Positions 16,666 through 25,068 of a stretch of DNA of 64,000 bases are shown piece by piece. This DNA comes from Pseudogemmobacter bohemicus (GTDB lineage Bacteria > Pseudomonadota > Alphaproteobacteria > Rhodobacterales > Rhodobacteraceae). The translations under genes and the position numbers were made by a program. The notes below the pieces were generated by a model that did no database searches, was not told the DNA's origin, and worked only from the letters and a program-made list of their open reading frames with translations. The stretch covers positions 143,150 to 207,149 of the forward strand of contig NZ_QNHG01000007.1 of the NCBI RefSeq assembly GCF_003290025.1, in the 5' to 3' direction. Every line of letters begins with the position of its first letter. The first letter of the stretch is position 1.

Positions 16666-18375
16666 ATGCGCGACCAGGGTGACTTGCTGGCAGAGCTGCG
16701 CGGGCTGATCGGCGCCGGCCATGTGCTGACCGGTGCGCGCGCCACGCGGCGATTCACGCGCGGCATCCGCTATGGCGGCGGCCCGGTCGAGGCGGTGCTC
16801 TGCCCCGGCTCACTGGTCGGAATGTGGCGCGCGCTGAATGCGGTGATCCAGGCCGGGCGGGTGGTGATCTTTCAGGCGGCGAATACCGGGCTCACCGGTG
16901 GCTCCACCCCCTGGGGCGAGGCTTATGACCGCCCCGTCATGCTGATCAGCGTGATGCGGCTTAAGGGCATCCATCTGATCGGGGGCGGCAAACAGGTGCT
17001 CTGCCTGCCGGGATCGACGCTGGACGGGCTGGAGCGCGCACTGAAACCCCTGGGGCGCGAGCCGCATTCGGTGATCGGGTCCAGCTGTATCGGCGCCTCG
17101 GTGCTGGGCGGCATCTGCAACAATTCCGGCGGCGCGCTGATCCGGCGCGGGCCCGCCTATACCGAGATGGCGCTTTATGCCGAGGTGCGGGAAGATGGCT
17201 CGGTCGCGCTGGTGAACCATCTGAGTTTTGAACTGGGGGATGACCCCGAGACGATCCTTGCCCGCGTCGAGGCCGGCGATCTGCCGCCACCCGCGCCCGG
17301 CGATGCCTGGGGGTCTGACCGCGAATACGGCGACCATGTCCGCGATGTCGATGCGGCGACGCCCGCGCGGTTCAACGCCGATCAGCGCCGGCTGCGCGAG
17401 GCCTCGGGCTCTGCGGGCAAGCTGGCGGTTTTCGCGGTCAGGCTGGATACATTCGAGGCCGAGAAAGAGACGGCGGTGTTCTGCATCGGCACCAATGACC
17501 CGGCCGAGCTGACGCAGATCCGCCGCGATATGCTCTCGGGGTTCACAACCCTGCCGATTGCGGGCGAATATATCCACGGCACCGCCTGGGATATTGCCGA
17601 GCGTTATGGCAAGGATACTTACCTCCTGATCCGCAAGCTTGGCACGCAGCGGATTTCCGGCGTTTTCGCGCTGAAATCAAAGCTCGACGGCTGGACCGAA
17701 CGGCTGGGGCTGGGGACCACGCTGACCGACCGCATCGCGCAGGCGCTGTCTCGCCTGTTTCCCCGCCACCTGCCGCCCCGGCTGCGGGCGTTCCGCGAGC
17801 GTTATCAGCATCACCTCTTTCTGCGCATGGGCGGCGCGGGGATCAGCGAGGCCCGCGCATACCTGACCCGCATGTTCCCCACCGCCAGCGGCGATATGTT
17901 CGAGGCTACGACCGAGGAGGGTGCCGCCGCCTTCCTGCACCGTTTCGCCGTGGCGGGGGCGGCCAACCGTTACCGCGCCGTGCATAAGCGCGAGGTCGAG
18001 GATATCGTCGCGCTGGACATCGCGCTCAGGCGCAATGACCGCGCCTGGGTCGAGCATCTGCCGCCGGACCTCGACGCCCAGATCGCCCATAAGCTTTATT
18101 ACGGGCATTTCTTCTGCCATGTCTTCCACCAGGATTATGTGGCGAAAAAGGGGGTGGATTGCCTCGGTCTGGAACATGCAATGTGGCATCTGCTGGATCA
18201 GCGCGGCGCGCAATATCCGGCGGAACACAATGTCGGCCATCTCTACAAGGCGCCGCCGCAGCTGGCTGGCTTCTACCAGTCACTCGACCCGACCAACAGC
18301 CTGAACCCCGGCATCGGCCAGACCCCCACCGCCCGCAACTGGCAGACCGGCTGCGGCTGCGGCAAGACGCATTGA
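16666..18375 (+). CDS. dld: Quinone-dependent D-lactate dehydrogenase
   Basis: A 569-residue FAD enzyme that oxidises D-lactate to pyruvate and reduces membrane quinone. The N-terminal FAD-binding (PCMH) domain carries FQAANTGLTGGSTPWGEAYD near residues 65-84 and SSCIGASVLGGICNNSGGAL near 141-160. The C-terminal part has the membrane-binding and cap regions typical of Dld (HKREVEDIVALDIALRRNDR and HVFHQDYVAKKGVDC). E. coli Dld is 571 residues, almost the same length. The start ATG at 16666 has AGGGAG upstream. A small cytochrome c gene follows 35 bases later on the same strand and may share the transcript. A glyoxalase-fold gene lies 2.7 kb away. Confidence 0.93.
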   Translation: MRDQGDLLAELRGLIGAGHVLTGARATRRFTRGIRYGGGPVEAVLCPGSLVGMWRALNAVIQAGRVVIFQAANTGLTGGSTPWGEAYDRPVMLISVMRLKGIHLIGGGKQVLCLPGSTLDGLERALKPLGREPHSVIGSSCIGASVLGGICNNSGGALIRRGPAYTEMALYAEVREDGSVALVNHLSFELGDDPETILARVEAGDLPPPAPGDAWGSDREYGDHVRDVDAATPARFNADQRRLREASGSAGKLAVFAVRLDTFEAEKETAVFCIGTNDPAELTQIRRDMLSGFTTLPIAGEYIHGTAWDIAERYGKDTYLLIRKLGTQRISGVFALKSKLDGWTERLGLGTTLTDRIAQALSRLFPRHLPPRLRAFRERYQHHLFLRMGGAGISEARAYLTRMFPTASGDMFEATTEEGAAAFLHRFAVAGAANRYRAVHKREVEDIVALDIALRRNDRAWVEHLPPDLDAQIAHKLYYGHFFCHVFHQDYVAKKGVDCLGLEHAMWHLLDQRGAQYPAEHNVGHLYKAPPQLAGFYQSLDPTNSLNPGIGQTPTARNWQTGCGCGKTH

Positions 18376-18410
18376 CCCCTATCCCAGCTTTCCCGCCAGG
18401 AGTAACCACC

Positions 18411-18791
18411 GTGAAGATCCCCGCTTTGTCGCTGACCCTTATGCTCGCCCTCGCCTCTGCCGCCCATGCCGAAGGCGATGTGGAAAAGGGCGAAAAATCC
18501 GCGAAGAAATGCATGGCCTGCCATACCTTCACCACCGATGCGCCCAATAAAACCGGCCCGACCCTGTTCGGGATCATCGGTCGCAAGACCGGTTCGGTCG
18601 AGGGCTATGCCTATTCGAATGTTATGAAGGCCTGGGGCGAAGAGGGGCATGTCTGGACGCCCGAGGAACTCGACGCCTTTCTCGAAGCGCCAAGAGCGGT
18701 GCGGCCGGGTAACAAGATGCCCTTTGCCGGGATCAAAAAGCCCGAGGAACGTGCCGATCTGATTGCATATCTTGCAACGCTGACGGAATGA
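18411..18791 (+). CDS. Class I cytochrome c, exported
   Basis: A 126-residue monohaem cytochrome. I chose the GTG at 18411 because AGGAG lies eight bases upstream and the product then begins with a clean signal peptide (MKIPALSLTLMLALASAAHA). The haem site is Cys34-Met-Ala-Cys37-His38 and the distal ligand is probably Met103 in NKMPFAG. The overall form (ACHTF, NKTGPTLFGIIGRKTG, YSNVMKAWG) is that of c2/c550-type soluble electron carriers of alphaproteobacteria. Its place next to dld and facing a periplasmic GMC dehydrogenase suggests that it carries electrons from one of them, most plausibly the dehydrogenase, but this is inference. Confidence 0.92.
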   Translation: MKIPALSLTLMLALASAAHAEGDVEKGEKSAKKCMACHTFTTDAPNKTGPTLFGIIGRKTGSVEGYAYSNVMKAWGEEGHVWTPEELDAFLEAPRAVRPGNKMPFAGIKKPEERADLIAYLATLTE

Positions 18792-18794
18792 GAA

Positions 18795-18821
18795 AGGGGC
18801 GGAACCGAAAGGTCCGCCCCT
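18795..18821. terminator. Bidirectional terminator between cytochrome c and GMC dehydrogenase genes
   Basis: An inverted repeat, AGGGGCGGAACC - GAAA - GGTCCGCCCCT, with an 11-bp stem and one bulged A, lies 3 bases after one stop codon and 8 bases from the other. T-rich sequence follows on the plus strand and an A/T-rich one on the minus strand. It suits termination of both convergent genes. Confidence 0.8.
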
Positions 18822-18828
18822 CTCCGTT

Positions 18829-20400
18829 TCAGAGGTTCTGTTTCGACAGCTCACCTGCGATGAACTCGGCCTGACGGATCGCGAGCGCCACGATGGTCAA
18901 AGTCGGGTTCTCGGCCGCGCCGGTGGTGAACTGACTGCCATCCGAGACAAAAAGGTTCGGTATATCATGGCTTTGCCCGTGTTTGTTCACCACACCGTCA
19001 CGCGGGTTTTCTGACATCCGGTTGGTGCCGAGGTTATGCGTCGACGGATAGGGCGGCGTCGGGAAGGTGCGGGTGGCCCCTGCGGCGCGGTAGATCGCCT
19101 CGCCCGCTGCATAGGCATGGTTGCGCATCGCAATATCATTGGGGTGATCGTCGAAATGCACATTCGGCGCCGGCAGGCCGAACTGGTCGACCACCGTGGC
19201 ATGAAGGGTGATGCGGTTGGTCTCCTGCGGCATATCCTCGCCGACGATCCACATGCCGGCCATGTTCTCATAGCCATCCATTGCCGAGGTGAAGCTGCGC
19301 CCCCATCCGCCCGGATCAAGGAAGGCCGCCATGAAGGGAACGCCAAGCGCCAGCGTTTCCAGCTCATAGCCGCCGACGAAACCGCGCGACGGGTCAAGCC
19401 TCGCCTCGTCCTGCACGATCCCGGCCATGGTGGTGCCGCGCCACATCTTCACCGGCTTTTCAAACACGCCGTAAACCGAGCCGGTGACATGGCGGAGATA
19501 GTTGCGCCCGACCTGGCCCGACGAATTCGCCAGCCCGTCCGGGAACATCGAAGAGGCCGAGTTCAGCAGGATCCGGGGGCTTTCGATCGAGTTCCCGGCA
19601 ACGCAGACCACGCGCGCCTTCTGGAAATGCTGGTTGCCATCCTTGTCGGCATAAAGCACGCCGGTCACCTTACCCTTGTCGTCATGCTCGATCTTCAGCG
19701 CATGGCAGCGGTCGCGGACTTCCAGATTGCCGGTCGCCTCTCCTTTCGGGATATCGGTATAGGCCGAGGACCATTTGGCGCCCCATTTACAGCCCTGAAA
19801 GCAAAAGCCGGTCTGCTGGCAGGCGAGACGGTCATCGTAATCGACCGAATTGATCGCCATGCGACCAGTATGGACCTCTTTATAGCCAACTGCCAAAGCG
19901 CCCTTTTCCAGCACCTTGTAATTGTTGTTGCCGGGCAGGCCGGGGCGGTCACCGGTGCGGGTCACGCCCAGCTTGGTCTCGGCCTTTTCATACCAGGGCG
20001 CCATTTCCGCCCCGTCAATGGGCCAGTCAAGGAGGTTCGCCCCGGTGACATGGCCATAATTGGTGCGCGCCTTCCATTCATGGTCCTGGAAGCGCAACGA
20101 CGCCCCCGCCCAATGGATCGAAGTGCCGCCAACCGCCTTCACGATCCAGGCCGGAAGACCCGAAAAGTCCTTCGCCACCCGCCAGTCACCCGAGGTGGTG
20201 CGGTTATCCAGCCAGGCCAGCTGGGCAAAGCTGTCCCATTCGTCATTGATGTAATCCTCGGGCATATAGCGCCCGCCGGCCTCAAGCGAGACGACCTTGA
20301 CACCCTTTTGCGCCAGTTCATTCGCCAGCACGCCGCCACCCGAGCCCGTGCCGATGATCAGAACGACGGAATCGTCGTCCAGTTCAAATTTCGCAACCAT
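18829..20400 (-). CDS. GMC-family sugar/alcohol dehydrogenase, large flavoprotein subunit
   Basis: A 523-residue flavoprotein of the gluconate/fructose/sorbitol dehydrogenase group. The ATG at 20400 is preferred because the protein then starts MVAKFELDDDSVVLIIGTGS, with the FAD-binding GTGSGGG near residue 18, and a purine-rich GAGGGGGG lies upstream. The GMC C-terminus with the active-site His is in STHNLGTNRMSENPRDGV, and FVSDGSQFTTGAAENPTLTI closes the FAD site. It has no signal peptide of its own. In this family it is exported by hitch-hiking on the Tat-signal-bearing small subunit, which is encoded 13 bases upstream. Known relatives pass electrons to a multihaem cytochrome c subunit, which is not present here. 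Confidence 0.9.
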   Translation of the reverse strand: MVAKFELDDDSVVLIIGTGSGGGVLANELAQKGVKVVSLEAGGRYMPEDYINDEWDSFAQLAWLDNRTTSGDWRVAKDFSGLPAWIVKAVGGTSIHWAGASLRFQDHEWKARTNYGHVTGANLLDWPIDGAEMAPWYEKAETKLGVTRTGDRPGLPGNNNYKVLEKGALAVGYKEVHTGRMAINSVDYDDRLACQQTGFCFQGCKWGAKWSSAYTDIPKGEATGNLEVRDRCHALKIEHDDKGKVTGVLYADKDGNQHFQKARVVCVAGNSIESPRILLNSASSMFPDGLANSSGQVGRNYLRHVTGSVYGVFEKPVKMWRGTTMAGIVQDEARLDPSRGFVGGYELETLALGVPFMAAFLDPGGWGRSFTSAMDGYENMAGMWIVGEDMPQETNRITLHATVVDQFGLPAPNVHFDDHPNDIAMRNHAYAAGEAIYRAAGATRTFPTPPYPSTHNLGTNRMSENPRDGVVNKHGQSHDIPNLFVSDGSQFTTGAAENPTLTIVALAIRQAEFIAGELSKQNL

Positions 20401-20413
20401 TGATCCGCCCCCC

Positions 20414-20953
20414 TCAGAGCCAGTTGATATCGTCGAAACCGCGATGCAGATAACCGCCCTGGCTGAAGGATTCTCCCTCATAGCCAAAGATCGGCCAGAC
20501 GGCCTTCTGGTTATAAAGTCCCGTCACGAGACCGCCACGGATCTGCTGGAAGAAGGCGGAAGTCTCCATCGCGCGCAGCAAAGCCACCCGGTCATCCTCC
20601 CACCCGATGGAGAGGTAATCGGCGTGTCCTGCGCCCTGGGCCGCAGCGTTCAGCGACGCAATCCCGGCTTCGATCCCGGGCGCGGCATCGGCCGTGTCAT
20701 AGCCTTTGACGGCGATGACATAGAACTCATCGGCGATACGGTCATGGGGGTAGATATCGCGCGCCATGCGAACCAGCGTGGCCATGGTCTCTGGCTTCAG
20801 CGTGGTGGGCGCGTAAGCCCAGGCGGCGTCGGGGGCGGCGATAAAGCCCGCGCCGATGATCATTCCCGCGCTTGCGGCAAAGCTTCGCGAGATCAGCTGG
20901 CGACGGGTGAGGGTTTGCCCCCTCAGCCCGCGGCTTGCGGTCAGGGTCGTCAT
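20414..20953 (-). CDS. Small (subunit 3) Tat-signal protein of the GMC dehydrogenase
   Basis: A 179-residue member of the gluconate 2-dehydrogenase subunit 3 family. The N-terminus has a twin-arginine signal (LTRRQLISRSFAASAGMIIG) ending in AWA near residue 46. The mature part (LVRMARDIYPHDRIADEFYV, GYEGESFSQGGYLHRGFDDI) is typical of the family. Its role is to carry the folded flavoprotein subunit to the periplasm and support it there. It is the promoter-proximal gene of a two-gene operon with the GMC subunit, 13 bases apart. The start ATG follows AAGGAGG. Confidence 0.88.
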   Translation of the reverse strand: MTTLTASRGLRGQTLTRRQLISRSFAASAGMIIGAGFIAAPDAAWAYAPTTLKPETMATLVRMARDIYPHDRIADEFYVIAVKGYDTADAAPGIEAGIASLNAAAQGAGHADYLSIGWEDDRVALLRAMETSAFFQQIRGGLVTGLYNQKAVWPIFGYEGESFSQGGYLHRGFDDINWL

Positions 20954-21032
20954 AGTCTCCTCCTTGCTTATCGTAGTTCGGCTGGGAGTTCCCGGTGCGG
21001 CTCCTCTTCCGCGCAGGAAAGGCCGTTTCAGA

Positions 21033-21428
21033 TTATTGGTAGCGCCCCGCGCGCTGCAGCACTTCGATCTGGTAACCGTCGGGATCGGCTATGAAGAAAA
21101 ACCGCGCGATGACTTCGCCGCCAGGGGCGAAATCGACCAGTTTGCGGGGGGTAAGGCCGGCGGCTTCCAGCCGCGCATGCTCGGCATTCACGTCAGAGAC
21201 CGAAAACGCCAGATGGCCGTAACCATCGCCAAGATTATAGGGCTCAACGCGGCCTTTGTTGACGGTCAGTTCCAGCTCGAACCCGGTCTCGGCATTGGCG
21301 AGATAGATCAGCGTGAAGCTCTCGAAATCGAGGCGGTCCACCACTTTCAGGCCGAAAGCCTGGTCATAGAATGCGAGCGAACGGGCTTCGTCCAGCACGC
21401 GGATCATGGTGTGAATCATACGGGCCAT
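21033..21428 (-). CDS. VOC-superfamily protein, lactoylglutathione-lyase-like
   Basis: A 131-residue protein with the paired beta-alpha-beta-beta-beta modules of glyoxalase I: MIHTMIRVLDEARSLAFYDQ at the start and YGHLAFSVSDVNAEHARLEA in the second half, ending IADPDGYQIEVLQRAG. The metal ligands can be placed at His5 (MIHTMIRV), Glu near residue 54 (FELELTV), His near 74 (GHLAF) and Glu near 123 (IEVLQ), all as in GloA. It probably detoxifies methylglyoxal or a related 2-oxoaldehyde. D-lactate, the product of the glyoxalase route, is the substrate of the dld gene product 2.7 kb away, which gives a possible link. A close VOC enzyme with another substrate is possible. Confidence 0.82.
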   Translation of the reverse strand: MARMIHTMIRVLDEARSLAFYDQAFGLKVVDRLDFESFTLIYLANAETGFELELTVNKGRVEPYNLGDGYGHLAFSVSDVNAEHARLEAAGLTPRKLVDFAPGGEVIARFFFIADPDGYQIEVLQRAGRYQ

Positions 21429-21562
21429 AGTGTCTCCTTGCTTTCTGGCAGGAAACGGCAGATCGGCACGGAAGGGGTAGTATTATGCTACTGACCGGGA
21501 AATTGTTCCGGTAAATCCCTGAAATGAAATGGCCCGCACCGGCGCGCGGGCCATAGCTCCGG

Positions 21563-21803
21563 TCAGGGCGCCTTTGTCTGCGGCAACGCGCCGAGGATCG
21601 TCAGATCCAGCCGGATCACCGAGCCCATGGTGCCGGCGGCATAGTCGGGATGCGTATCGCTGGAAGGTTCCGAGACGGAGGCGAACAGAACCTGGCCCGA
21701 CTCGTCCAGAGAAAGGTTGCTGGGGAAGGTCTTCACCGCCAGATCGCGGGTCACGGTATAGTCTTTCGTATTGACCACTTTGAGACCGCCGGTGTCCGAA
21801 GGC
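21563..21803 (-). pseudogene. C-terminal remnant of a YncE-like beta-propeller protein
   Basis: About 78 codons remain, reading GGLKVVNTKDYTVTRDLAVK, then FPSNLSLDESGQVLFASVSE and GSVIRLDLTIL before the stop. That is the last blade of a YncE-type propeller (family form: NSLALSPDGKTLYVTVKQ ... VIRI). An in-frame TAA lies just upstream, and the LacI stop codon is about 10 bases further, so the other blades and the start are gone. It probably marks a deletion at the end of the LacI gene. Confidence 0.55.
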
Positions 21804-21814
21804 GCGGGCCGGGT

Positions 21815-22876
21815 TTACGGCCCCTCCGCCACCGGCGGAAAGGGCGGCGCGGCGAAATGGGTGGGGATTTCGCTGACGCCGGGCGGTGGGGTGCCGGCGT
21901 CGATCAACCCGAACAACGCCTCCAGCATCGCCGGAACATCCTGCTGCACCATAACGATATTCTCGGTGAGGATAGCCGCCAGCGGATCCCAGTCGAAACA
22001 GCCGACATGGGGCGCCATGGCACCAAAATGACCGGTCGAGCGGGTCCAGTGCAGCACCCCCTCCAGCGCGATGGTGGAGTTGACGAAGATCGCGCGTGGC
22101 AGCGCGCCGCGCCGCGCCGCCAGATCGGCCAGCGCGGTGATGGCGCGCTCCGGCGCATAGCCGGTGGCAAGAATCATCGCCTCGTCCACCGCGATCCCCG
22201 CCTCGTCATGGGCGGCGCGAAAGCCCCGGATCCGCTCGGAGGTATTGTGATCGCTGGCGCGGCCGCCAATGAAGGGGATCGGCTCGCCCCGGTGGCGCTG
22301 GCTGGCCGAGGCCGCGAGAATCCGCCGCGTCAGCGCCAGCGCGCCGCCGAAATTATCCGAGATCACCGAGGGCGCCAGACTGCCCGGCAGGTCAAGGTTG
22401 AGCGAGCGCACCCCGGCGCCCTCGCAGATCGCGGTGATGCGGTCGGGATCGGTGGCGCCGGTCGCAATCAGGCAATCCACCTGATGCGAGATCATCTCGC
22501 GCGCGGCCTGGATCTCAAGCGCGGGGTCGCGCATCGTGCAGGTGATGATCGGAAAAAGGTCGCGCGACCGGGCCATTGCCTCGAACCGCTCGACGATCGA
22601 GCCGAAATAGCGGTTGTCGTATTTCGGCACGATCATCCCGATCAGCCGCGATTTCTCACGCCTGAGCCCGCTGGCCTGGAGGTTCAGCGCATAGCCCTGT
22701 TCCTCGGCGGTGCGGGTGATGCGTTCCGCCAGCGAGGCGCTTATGCGGCGCTTTTTCCAGGTGCCGTTCAGCACCGCGCTGACCGCCGTTGGCGAGGCCC
22801 CGACCAGCACCGCCAGATCGTAAATCGTGGTGCGCCGCGCACGGGTCGGCGCCGGGTTGGGGCGGGGTGCTGTCAC
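21815..22876 (-). CDS. LacI-family transcriptional regulator
   Basis: A 353-residue regulator. After about 15 residues the helix-turn-helix reads TTIYDLAVLVGASPTAVSAV, then the hinge ISASLAERITRTAEEQGYAL. The effector domain starts RLIGMIVPKYDNRYFGSIVE, the periplasmic-binding-protein fold of the family. It is divergent from the pentose-type binding protein gene with 276 bases between, and is almost certainly its regulator. It would release its operator on binding a pentose, pentitol or phosphorylated derivative. The C-terminus ends in a Pro-rich segment directly next to a truncated propeller gene, but the LacI domain itself looks complete. Confidence 0.88.
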   Translation of the reverse strand: MTAPRPNPAPTRARRTTIYDLAVLVGASPTAVSAVLNGTWKKRRISASLAERITRTAEEQGYALNLQASGLRREKSRLIGMIVPKYDNRYFGSIVERFEAMARSRDLFPIITCTMRDPALEIQAAREMISHQVDCLIATGATDPDRITAICEGAGVRSLNLDLPGSLAPSVISDNFGGALALTRRILAASASQRHRGEPIPFIGGRASDHNTSERIRGFRAAHDEAGIAVDEAMILATGYAPERAITALADLAARRGALPRAIFVNSTIALEGVLHWTRSTGHFGAMAPHVGCFDWDPLAAILTENIVMVQQDVPAMLEALFGLIDAGTPPPGVSEIPTHFAAPPFPPVAEGP

Positions 22877-23152
22877 GGTTTCCTCATTCCCTGGAAATGC
22901 AGCTTGACAGTTTCAACGGGCTGACGCAACCTCATGCTACATCGGTTGAGCAGGAGGGCTACACCGATGGAACACGGATAATTCACGCCGCCGGACCGGA
23001 TGCCGGGCCTGAGGGAGGATCACTGCACAGCTTCGACCCGCCGGTTTTCCGGCTTCGTCCTGCTGCGCGGTCTTCGTCTCTCTGACCGTGTCGGTCGCGG
23101 TTCTGTTCAGCGGGGACCCAGGGTCGCCCGTGCTTTGTGGAGGAGAGACGAG

Positions 23153-24199
23153 ATGAAATTTTTCACCCTGCCCGCAGCGGCATCGGCGATGGCCGTGCTT
23201 CTGGGCTCTGCGGCGCTCGCCGAGCCTTCGGGCGTCGTGGGCTTCCTGATGCCCGACCAGGCTTCGACCCGCTATGAAGAGCATGACTTCCCGGGCTTTA
23301 AAGCCGAGATGGACAAGCTCTGCCCGTCCTGCGAGGTGATCTACCAGAACGCCAATGCCGATGTGGCGCTGCAACAGCAGCAGTTCAACGCGCTGCTGAC
23401 CCAGGACGCAAAGGTCATCGTGCTTGATCCGGTGGACTCGGCGGCGGCGGCGGGTCTGGTGACGCTGGCCCAGGCCCAGGGCGTCAAAGTCATCGCCTAT
23501 GACCGCCCGATCCCGGCGACCCCGGCCGATTACTATGTGTCTTTCGACAATGAGGGCATCGGCTATGCCATCGCGAAATCGCTGGTCGAACATCTGAAGG
23601 CCTCGGGCGTGCCGGATGGGGCAGGGGTCTTGCAGATCAACGGCTCGCCCACCGATGCAGCCGCCGGCCTGATCCGTGACGGCATCCACCGCGCGCTGAA
23701 GGAATCGCCCTATAAGACACTGGCCGAGTTCGACACGCCGGACTGGGCGCCGCCGAAGGCCCAGGAATGGGCGGCAGGCCAGATCACCCGTTTCGGGGCC
23801 GAGATCACCGGCGTTGTGGCGGCGAATGATGGCACCGGCGGCGGCGCGGTTGCGGCCTTCAAGGCGGCGGGCGTGAACCCGGTTCCACCGGTCACCGGCA
23901 ATGACGCGACCATCGCGGCGCTGCAGCTGATCATTTCGGGCGACCAGTATAACACCATCTCGAAACCCTCCGAGATCGTGGCGGCAGCGGCAGCGAATAT
24001 CGCGGTCACCTTCCTCAATGGCGAGACGCCCGAGGCGAAGACGAGCCTGTATGACACCCCCTCAGAGTTGTTCGTGCCGGCCGTGGTGACCAAGGAAAAC
24101 ATCAAGGCCGAGATCTTCGACAAGGGGATCCAGACGCCCGAGCAGATCTGCACCGGCGAATATGCCGAGGGCTGCAAGGCGCTCGGGATCACCCAGTAA
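23153..24199 (+). CDS. Pentose/pentitol ABC transporter substrate-binding protein (XylF-like)
   Basis: A 348-residue periplasmic binding protein. The ATG at 23153 follows AGGAGAG by five bases and gives a Sec signal, MKFFTLPAAASAMAVLLGSA, cleaved after ALA near residue 23. The mature start GVVGFLMPDQASTRYEEHDF and the segments VIVLDPVDSAAAAGLVTLAQ, VKVIAYDRPI and VVAANDGTGGGAVAAFKAAG are those of XylF and related type I sugar binding proteins. The downstream enzymes (a ribitol-dehydrogenase-like SDR and a ribulokinase-like kinase) point to ribitol, D-arabitol or a ribulose precursor rather than xylose. A hairpin after the stop probably lets this gene be expressed above the ATPase and permease. 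Confidence 0.9.
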   Translation: MKFFTLPAAASAMAVLLGSAALAEPSGVVGFLMPDQASTRYEEHDFPGFKAEMDKLCPSCEVIYQNANADVALQQQQFNALLTQDAKVIVLDPVDSAAAAGLVTLAQAQGVKVIAYDRPIPATPADYYVSFDNEGIGYAIAKSLVEHLKASGVPDGAGVLQINGSPTDAAAGLIRDGIHRALKESPYKTLAEFDTPDWAPPKAQEWAAGQITRFGAEITGVVAANDGTGGGAVAAFKAAGVNPVPPVTGNDATIAALQLIISGDQYNTISKPSEIVAAAAANIAVTFLNGETPEAKTSLYDTPSELFVPAVVTKENIKAEIFDKGIQTPEQICTGEYAEGCKALGITQ

Positions 24200-24212
24200 G
24201 CTTTCTGGCTGG

Positions 24213-24241
24213 CCCGACCGGTGCGCTCCCCGTCGGTCGGG
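24213..24241 (+). terminator. Intercistronic hairpin after the binding-protein gene
   Basis: CCCGACCG (24213-24220) pairs perfectly with CGGTCGGG (24234-24241) across a 13-base loop, followed by TCCTGTTTT. It sits between the binding-protein stop and the ATPase start. It may act as a partial terminator or an mRNA-stabilising stem that raises the ratio of binding protein to transporter. Confidence 0.6.
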
Positions 24242-24267
24242 TCCTGTTTTCAGCGCAAGGTGCAGAT

Positions 24268-25068
24268 ATGACGGATGCGAATACGCCCCCGAAAGGGGAG
24301 CTGCTTTTGCAGCTGGAAGGTGTTTCAAAGAATTTCGGGGCCGTCTCGGCCCTGAGCGATATCGAACTGGAGGTTCACGCCGGCGAGGTTGTGGCCCTGG
24401 TCGGTGACAATGGCGCCGGCAAATCGACACTGGTGAAGGTGCTGGCCGGGGTGCATCAGCCCTCGGCCGGGGTGGTGCGCTTCATGGGGAAACCCGTGAC
24501 GCTCGACAGCCCGGCAAAGGCGCTGGATCTGGGGATAGCGACAGTCTTCCAGGACCTGGCGCTGTGCGAAAACCTCGATGTGGTTTCTAACCTGTTTCTG
24601 GGCCATGAGATTTCACCCTGGCGCCTTGACGAGGTGCAGATGGAGGTCCGGGCCTGGACGCTTTTGCGCGAGCTGGCGGCACGGATTCCTTCGGTGCGCG
24701 AACCCGTCGCCTCGCTTTCGGGCGGGCAGCGGCAGACGGTGGCGATTGCGCGCTCGCTGCTGACCGATCCGAAGATCATCATGCTGGATGAGCCGACCGC
24801 CGCGCTTGGCGTGGCGCAGACGGCCGAGGTGCTGAACCTGATTGACCGCGTGCGCGCGCGGGGTCTGGGCGTGATCATCATCAGCCATAATATGGAAGAT
24901 GTCCGCGCGGTCGCCGACCGCATCGTCGTGCTGCGGTTGGGCAAGAACGGCGGTGTCTTCACCCCGGACTCCAGCAACCAGGAGCTGGTCGCCGCCATCA
25001 CCGGCGCGTCGGAAAATGCGGTCTCGCGCCGCGCAAGCCGCAAGGCGGCGGAGGTGCATGATGAGTGA
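24268..25068 (+). CDS. Sugar ABC transporter ATPase, single-domain type
   Basis: A 266-residue ATPase of the carbohydrate (CUT2-like) importers. Walker A is GDNGAGKST (near residue 48), the signature LSGGQRQTVAIARSLL, Walker B IIMLDEPTAALG, and the H-loop HNMEDV. Most partners of XylF/RbsB-type binding proteins are double-length ATPases of about 500 residues (RbsA, XylG); this one has only one nucleotide-binding domain, as in FrcA of rhizobia, and so must work as a homodimer. The Arg/Lys-rich C-terminal tail (SRRASRKAAEV) overlaps the permease start by eight bases. Confidence 0.9.
   Translation: MTDANTPPKGELLLQLEGVSKNFGAVSALSDIELEVHAGEVVALVGDNGAGKSTLVKVLAGVHQPSAGVVRFMGKPVTLDSPAKALDLGIATVFQDLALCENLDVVSNLFLGHEISPWRLDEVQMEVRAWTLLRELAARIPSVREPVASLSGGQRQTVAIARSLLTDPKIIMLDEPTAALGVAQTAEVLNLIDRVRARGLGVIIISHNMEDVRAVADRIVVLRLGKNGGVFTPDSSNQELVAAITGASENAVSRRASRKAAEVHDE

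Noticed and set aside
22904..22930. Sigma-70 promoter TTGACA before the XylF-like gene
   Set aside because: TTGACA is present at 22904-22909 but no acceptable -10 element lies 16-18 bases downstream.
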